A DNA stretch of 55,051 nt, taken from contig NZ_JWHR01000097.1 in assembly GCF_000808015.1 (NCBI RefSeq), positions 1-55,051 of the forward strand. Reading direction: 5' to 3'. A program made the position numbers and the translations under genes. This document shows, piece after piece, positions 50,858-55,051 of the stretch (position 1 is the stretch's first letter; every line of letters begins with the position of its first letter). The stretch comes from Terrisporobacter othiniensis. GTDB taxonomy: Bacteria > Bacillota > Clostridia > Peptostreptococcales > Peptostreptococcaceae. A model generated the notes under the pieces. The model was given only the letters and a program-made list of their open reading frames with translations, did not search any database and was not told the origin of the DNA.

Positions 50858-51753
50858 TGAAAATAATGTCAAAGATAACATATAGTTTAAAGCAAGGATT
50901 AAAAGGTGTATTTAGTAATAAAACCATGAGTTTTATTTCTGTAGTTTCAGTAACATCTGTTTTGGCTATACTTGGAATAGTATTATGTATAGTATTAAAT
51001 ATTAATTCATTTATGGAAAAAACACAAAATGAAGTAAATGAAATTAGAGTAGCGCTAGATTCAAAATTAAGCGAAGATGATACTTTATATATAAAAGAAG
51101 AATTAGCAAAAATAAATGGAGTTGAAAGTGTTAAATATCAAACTAAAGATGAAGCTTTCGATAGCATGAAAGATAGTTTTGGCGAGGATAAAGAGTTGCT
51201 AGAAGGAGTGAAAAATCCTTTAGATGATTATTATATAGTAACTATTGCTGATTCGCAAAAAATTAAATCATTAGCAAGAAGTATAGAAAAAATAGAAGGT
51301 GTTGTAGAAGTTCAATATTATGAAGAAATAATGGAAAACTTTTTAAAAGCATCAAATACTGTAAAACAATTTGGAGGAATTGTAATAGGATTTTTATTAA
51401 TAATTTGTTTAGTATTAATATCTAATACAATAAAAGCTAGAGTATACAGTAAAAAAGAAGAAATACAAGTTATAAAATACATAGGTGGAAGCAATAGATT
51501 TGTTATAGCACCATTCATAGTGGAAGGGTGTATAATAGGTATATTTGGTTCCGTAATATCTCTTGGAGTATGTACTGGAATGTACAAATATGTATTAGAA
51601 AATGTGCAGATATCTCTAAATTCAATTGTGGGAGATATGATGTTGCCTCTTTCAAGTGTATCTTACTTATTAGTTTTAGTATTATTTGTTACAGGAATAA
51701 TGGTAGGAATATTAGGAAGTGGACTATCTGTAAAAAAATATTTAAAAGTTTAA
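50857..51753 (+). CDS. ftsX: Cell-division membrane protein FtsX
   Basis: A 298-residue four-helix membrane protein. The first helix lies near residues 24-46. A large outer loop of about 120 residues (with the ECD segment NEVNEIRVAL to VEVQYYEE) follows, then three helices (GGIVIGFLLIICLVLI, FIVEGCIIGIFGSVISLG, YLLVLVLFVTGIMVGILG). It passes the FtsE ATP cycle to an outside hydrolase. The start ATG overlaps the ftsE stop as TAATG, with AAAGAGGTG upstream. Confidence 0.94.
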   Translation: MKIMSKITYSLKQGLKGVFSNKTMSFISVVSVTSVLAILGIVLCIVLNINSFMEKTQNEVNEIRVALDSKLSEDDTLYIKEELAKINGVESVKYQTKDEAFDSMKDSFGEDKELLEGVKNPLDDYYIVTIADSQKIKSLARSIEKIEGVVEVQYYEEIMENFLKASNTVKQFGGIVIGFLLIICLVLISNTIKARVYSKKEEIQVIKYIGGSNRFVIAPFIVEGCIIGIFGSVISLGVCTGMYKYVLENVQISLNSIVGDMMLPLSSVSYLLVLVLFVTGIMVGILGSGLSVKKYLKV

Positions 51754-51775
51754 ATAATAATTTGGGGGAAGAAAT

Positions 51776-52867
51776 ATGAAGAAAATAATTTCAACAGCTT
51801 TAATATGCTCTATGTTATTTTCAGCTACTAGTGCAATAGATGTTAATGCTGAAAGTACAGAGAGTAAATTAAAAACTAATCAAGAAAAACAAGATGAACT
51901 AGATGTAAAAATAAACAATTTAAATGAGAAAACAGAAAAATTAAAAGAAAAAATTAATAAAGCAAATGAAAAAATAGAAAAAATTAATAGTGAATCTAAA
52001 AGATTAAAAGAAGAAATTAAGAAATTAGAAGAAGATATAAATTCTAATGAGGAGATTTTAGGTGAAAGATTAAAAGTTATAAATAATAACTATACACTAG
52101 GTTATTTAAAGGTTATACTAAGTAGTAATTCTATTTCTGACTTTTTAAATAATATTTATATAGTGCAAGAAGTTGTAGAACAAGATAAACAAATGTTAAA
52201 AGACTTAGAAGCTGATAAAAGTGAAGTAGAAGATAAAAAAGAAACACTAGATAAAAATAAAGAAGAAGCAAAAGTAATTAAAGATGAGTTAGTGAAAGAT
52301 AAAGAAGGTTTAGAGGAAGATAAATCAGAACTGAAAGCTCTAAAGGAAGAATTACTTAAGGAAGAAGAAGCATTAGAAGAAAAGCTACAAAAAATAGCAG
52401 CAAAGGAGTCTGCAGTTTCAAATAATTCAATTTCTGATAATTCAAACTCTGGTAGTTCATCTACTTCAAATGCTGTAATATCAAATGGATCATGGCCAGT
52501 ACCTGGATACAGCAGAATATCTTCTCCTTTTGGATATAGAATACATCCTGTGTTAGGTACTAAAAAATTACATACAGGAATAGATATACCAGCTCCTACA
52601 GGAACTCCAGCTGTAGCTGTTGCCAGTGGAACCGTAATTTATTCGGGAGTTCAAGGAAGTTATGGAAATACAGTAATGATAAGACATGACAATGGATTAG
52701 TATCGCTTTACGCTCATAATAGTTCTTTAGTAGTTAAAGTAGGAGATAGGGTTAAAAAAGGACAAGTTGTTACTAAAATAGGATCAACAGGAAGATCAAC
52801 AGGGCCACATTTACATTTTGAAATTAGAGTAAATGGAACTCCTCAAAACCCATTAAATTACTTATAA
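51776..52867 (+). CDS. PcsB/EnvC-like coiled-coil M23 murein hydrolase
   Basis: A 363-residue secreted protein. The signal peptide ends near VNA (residue 25). Residues 30-215 form a long Lys/Glu-rich coiled coil, as in PcsB and EnvC. After a Ser/Asn linker comes an M23 peptidase domain (about 240-363) with HTGIDIPAP and HLHFEIR metal ligands. The motifs are complete, so this may be an active endopeptidase rather than only an activator. It lies 22 bp after ftsX, the classical FtsEX effector position. GGGGGA precedes the ATG. Confidence 0.92.
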   Translation: MKKIISTALICSMLFSATSAIDVNAESTESKLKTNQEKQDELDVKINNLNEKTEKLKEKINKANEKIEKINSESKRLKEEIKKLEEDINSNEEILGERLKVINNNYTLGYLKVILSSNSISDFLNNIYIVQEVVEQDKQMLKDLEADKSEVEDKKETLDKNKEEAKVIKDELVKDKEGLEEDKSELKALKEELLKEEEALEEKLQKIAAKESAVSNNSISDNSNSGSSSTSNAVISNGSWPVPGYSRISSPFGYRIHPVLGTKKLHTGIDIPAPTGTPAVAVASGTVIYSGVQGSYGNTVMIRHDNGLVSLYAHNSSLVVKVGDRVKKGQVVTKIGSTGRSTGPHLHFEIRVNGTPQNPLNYL

Positions 52868-52892
52868 TCTTTTTGGATAAGGAGTAGTATTT

Positions 52893-53414
52893 ATGCAAGA
52901 ATATGTGGTAGTAGACTTAGAAACTACAGGACTAGACCCATATAGTGGTTGTGAAATAATAGAAATAGGTATAACAGAAATAAAAGATAATCAAATAGTA
53001 AGAAACTATTCAAGATTAGTAAAACCAGATAGAATGATACCTTCTTTAATAACAGAAATAACTGGTATAACAAATGAAATGGTAGAAAATGAAGAAGGTA
53101 TAGAAACAGTTTTACCTAGATTTAGAAAATTTTTAAGTGATAGAGTAATGATAGCTCATAATGCTAAATTCGATTTAAAGTTTTTAAATTATTATTTGCA
53201 AAAATATGATTTAGAACCTATAGAAAATCATTTATGTACTATGGAAATGCTTAAAAAATGTAAATCTTATAAAGGAAAAAATAAAAAACTGGAGACTGCA
53301 TGTAATTATTATAATATTAAAAATGAAAATGCTCATAGAGCTGATAGTGACACGAAGGCTACAGCAGAGTTATTTTTAATAATAAAAGATGAAGTTTTCC
53401 CAGGACTTATATAA
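52893..53414 (+). CDS. DNA polymerase III epsilon-like exonuclease
   Basis: A 173-residue single-domain DEDDh 3'-5' exonuclease. It shows VVVDLETTGLDP (Asp, Glu), IAHNAKFDLKFL (Asp) and HRADSDTKATAELF (His, Asp). No BRCT, helicase or polymerase domain is attached. Relatives are used in repair or RNA trimming. AAGGAG lies before the ATG. It follows the M23 gene by 25 bp and a terminator comes after it, so it may be the tail of the ftsEX operon. Confidence 0.9.
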   Translation: MQEYVVVDLETTGLDPYSGCEIIEIGITEIKDNQIVRNYSRLVKPDRMIPSLITEITGITNEMVENEEGIETVLPRFRKFLSDRVMIAHNAKFDLKFLNYYLQKYDLEPIENHLCTMEMLKKCKSYKGKNKKLETACNYYNIKNENAHRADSDTKATAELFLIIKDEVFPGLI

Positions 53415-53422
53415 TTAAGCCA

Positions 53423-53456
53423 AAGGGCTATAGATTAAATCTATAGCTCTTTTTTA
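53423..53456 (+). terminator. Terminator after the exonuclease
   Basis: GGGCTATAGAT (53425-53435) pairs with ATCTATAGCTC (53439-53449), with one G-U, then Ts. Confidence 0.88.
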
Positions 53457-53593
53457 TTGTAGATCCCTGCAGTGTCTTAAAGTGTTTTGTGGGATACGTT
53501 CTCAAGTAAAGCTAATTTTTTAATCGAGTTTTTGTGTTCAAGAAATGTATAGATTCATATGATATATTAGTAGAAATAATAGGGGGATTAAAT

Positions 53594-53893
53594 ATGAATC
53601 ACATTTATGTAAATATTTATATAGATAAAGTTAAGTTTTACATAGTTTACTATGAGCAAAATGAAAAAAGAAAGATTAAAGATGATGAAATCATATTGCC
53701 TATTTCTTTTAGTATAGGTGATAAATTATTTTATATAAAAAAACTAATAAGTACTGTTATTGATCAATATAATATAGAAACCTATAACTTGGAAGTAGAC
53801 AACGATATTGGCGTAGAAATAGTAGATGCAGTTAAGATGGAAGGGGTTTTAGAAGAATTATTTTCAAGTAAAGGAGTAATACTATGGAAATAA
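53594..53893 (+). CDS. Small protein encoded with a protein kinase, unknown
   Basis: A 99-residue acidic protein with no signal peptide and no domain I recognise. Strand-rich segments (IYVNIYIDKVKFYIVYYEQ; LPISFSIGDKLFYIKKLI) and an acidic end suggest a small compact fold. AGGGGGA fixes the start at ATG 53594. It overlaps the kinase gene by 10 nt, so translational coupling is likely; it could be a regulator, adaptor or substrate of that kinase. The overlap is seen; the partnership is inference. Confidence 0.6.
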   Translation: MNHIYVNIYIDKVKFYIVYYEQNEKRKIKDDEIILPISFSIGDKLFYIKKLISTVIDQYNIETYNLEVDNDIGVEIVDAVKMEGVLEELFSSKGVILWK

Positions 53894-54897
53894 GTCCAAA
53901 ATTAAATTTAAAAATACTGCAAAAGATTAATTCAGAAGGAGTAAATTCAGCTTTGTATATAGTGGAGGATAGGCAGCTCAATTGTGAGATGATATTAAAA
54001 CAAATAGACAAGAAGAAATTAAAAGAATATGATAAATATTTTGAAGAGTCTAAGAAAATATCTTCATTAAATCATCCTAATATCATAAAAATAAATTATG
54101 CAACTTATGATGATGAGTATATTTATATAACAATGCCTTATTATAGAAATGGATCTTTAAATTATATTTTAGACTCTAAAAGTTTAACAGTAAGGGAAAT
54201 TATAAAATATGCCATAGATTTTCTATCTGCTCTTTATTATATACATGATAATAATATGATTCACTGTGATATAAAACCTAATAATATCCTTATAGATGAT
54301 AATAATCAAGCCATACTTGGTGACTTTGGTTCCGCTATACAACTTGATATTCATGGATGTGGAAAGTTAAAAAATGTTTACTATAAGCATATAGCTCCAG
54401 AACAGTGTTTCACATCTACTGTAGATAGTAGTATTGATATTTATCAAGTTGGAACTACTTTGTATAGGATGTGTAATGGGAATGAAGAGTATAATAATCA
54501 ACTTAAGAGATATAAAAACTTAAATGACTTAAAATTAGCCATATCAAATGGAAAATTTCCTGTAAGGAAAAAGTATTTACCTCATATACCTAAATCTTTA
54601 ATTCAAGTTATAGAAAAATGCTTAAAAGTAAATAGAGAAGAAAGGTACGGGAATGTATTAGAGATTTTAAATGATTTATCAAAAGTTAAGGAAAATCTGG
54701 ACTGGAGATATGATAAAAGAAATAAGGATTATTTTACATGGATAAACGATGATAACTATATTGTATTAAAACGAGAATATAAAATATGGTTTATAGAATC
54801 TAACATTATAAAAAATAATATAGAGTTAGAAAGTAAGGCGCAGGGATATAGAATAATAAGGAAAGTTATAAAAGAAAATGAAAAAACCCTACTTTAA
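53884..54897 (+). CDS. Hanks-type Ser/Thr protein kinase, soluble, non-RD
   Basis: A 337-residue protein with a eukaryotic-like kinase domain (about 8-265). Seen are the ATP lysine K39, NHPNIIKI, the catalytic loop MIHCDIKPNNILID (HCD in place of HRD, Asp129, Asn134), LGDFGSA (Asp147) and APEQ. The glycine-rich loop is weak (NSEGVNSALYIV). There is no membrane helix and no PASTA domain, so this is not a PrkC/PknB-type wall sensor. The last 70 residues are of unknown fold. The HCD motif suggests activity without activation-loop phosphorylation. Confidence 0.87.
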   Translation: MEISPKLNLKILQKINSEGVNSALYIVEDRQLNCEMILKQIDKKKLKEYDKYFEESKKISSLNHPNIIKINYATYDDEYIYITMPYYRNGSLNYILDSKSLTVREIIKYAIDFLSALYYIHDNNMIHCDIKPNNILIDDNNQAILGDFGSAIQLDIHGCGKLKNVYYKHIAPEQCFTSTVDSSIDIYQVGTTLYRMCNGNEEYNNQLKRYKNLNDLKLAISNGKFPVRKKYLPHIPKSLIQVIEKCLKVNREERYGNVLEILNDLSKVKENLDWRYDKRNKDYFTWINDDNYIVLKREYKIWFIESNIIKNNIELESKAQGYRIIRKVIKENEKTLL

Positions 54898-54918
54898 TCC
54901 GTTCAAGTAGGGTTTTTC
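54883..54918 (+). terminator. Terminator after the kinase
   Basis: A stem around AACCCTACTT pairs with AAGTAGGGTT and runs into Ts. The first arm overlaps the end of the kinase gene. Confidence 0.85.
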
Positions 54919-55016
54919 TTTAAAATATATTATAAAAAGGGGTTTATTAGGGAATATATTTTATTTGGGGAGTAATCAGTTATTGGGGAAATAACTGTAT
55001 ATTTATAATAACAAAG

Positions 55017-55023
55017 TTCGACA
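55017..55023. promoter_or_regulatory. Candidate Spo0A box near window end
   Basis: Exact TTCGACA in the AT-rich tail after the kinase. The gene it might serve lies outside the window. Confidence 0.3.
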
Positions 55024-55051
55024 AAATTTGCAACTATATTTTAAAGAATTA

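Noticed and set aside
1..55051. CRISPR arrays, insertion sequences, tRNA or rRNA genes
   Set aside because: I saw no regular repeat-spacer array, no intact transposase, and no tRNA- or rRNA-like sequence on either strand; rnpB is the only firm RNA gene.

Overview
The window is very AT-rich, uses Shine-Dalgarno-led genes with frequent TTG/GTG starts, and carries the cotJABC spore-coat operon, rubrerythrin, a Ni-CO dehydrogenase, a type B RNase P RNA and many bacterial-SH3 cell-wall proteins. This points to an anaerobic, spore-forming Clostridia, most likely Peptostreptococcaceae (the Paeniclostridium/Paraclostridium/Romboutsia/Clostridioides neighbourhood). The species cannot be settled from sequence alone. 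It looks like core chromosome; the only clear relic of transferred DNA is a decayed parA-like gene at 19700-20330.

Layout. 1-6.5 kb: a BRCT-containing exonuclease, a STAS-less SulP transporter, a MATE pump with a MerR regulator, a membrane-anchored unknown protein and rubrerythrin. 6.6-10.3 kb: CooS, a CooF-like ferredoxin and a FAD/NAD oxidoreductase. 10.4-19.5 kb: a YesM/YesN-type two-component system with a nucleoside-binding BMP-type protein, then a nucleoside salvage operon (pdp, deoC, deoB, nupC, punA). 19.6-20.6 kb: pseudogenes and a structured RNA with a terminator. 20.6-25.3 kb: a YhaM-like nuclease, two poorly known enzymes and folE-folP-folB-folK. 25.4-28.5 kb: a MATE pump with a CsoR-type repressor and a secreted SH3/3D-domain protein. 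28.6-31.7 kb: brnQ on the minus strand behind a long attenuator leader, then a second nupC. 31.8-32.2 kb: rnpB. 32.3-44.5 kb: cell-envelope genes (SH3 repeats, galE, L,D-transpeptidase, LTA-synthase-like, sugar transferases, NlpC/P60, amidases). 45-46.1 kb: cotJABC. 46.2-54.9 kb: TtcA-like protein, exonucleases, MORN protein with an intracellular subtilase, ftsE-ftsX-pcsB-like division module, and a Hanks-type kinase.

How the parts work together. The two-component system plus a tethered nucleoside-binding protein, with no transporter subunits, sits beside the genes that import and break down nucleosides. Its own operon ends in a terminator, and the salvage operon starts behind tandem 19-bp repeats that could be the regulator's target. 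The CODH trio predicts CO-linked NAD(P)H formation. FtsEX and the M23/coiled-coil protein form the usual division-linked hydrolase switch.

The most striking find is the brnQ leader (about 304 nt, minus strand). A sigma-A promoter drives a 21-residue peptide with three Tyr and two Phe near its end. The stop codon abuts the first of seven RNA segments, each able to pair with its neighbour: 1:2, 3:4, 5:6 would leave the terminator open, while 2:3, 4:5, 6:7 would form it. This reads as a ribosome-controlled 'domino' attenuator. Other notable points are an amidase_3 homologue with three of four active-site residues replaced, a CsoR-like operator over a MATE promoter, a 19-bp-spacer MerR-type promoter, and an apparently SD-less TTG start for pdp.
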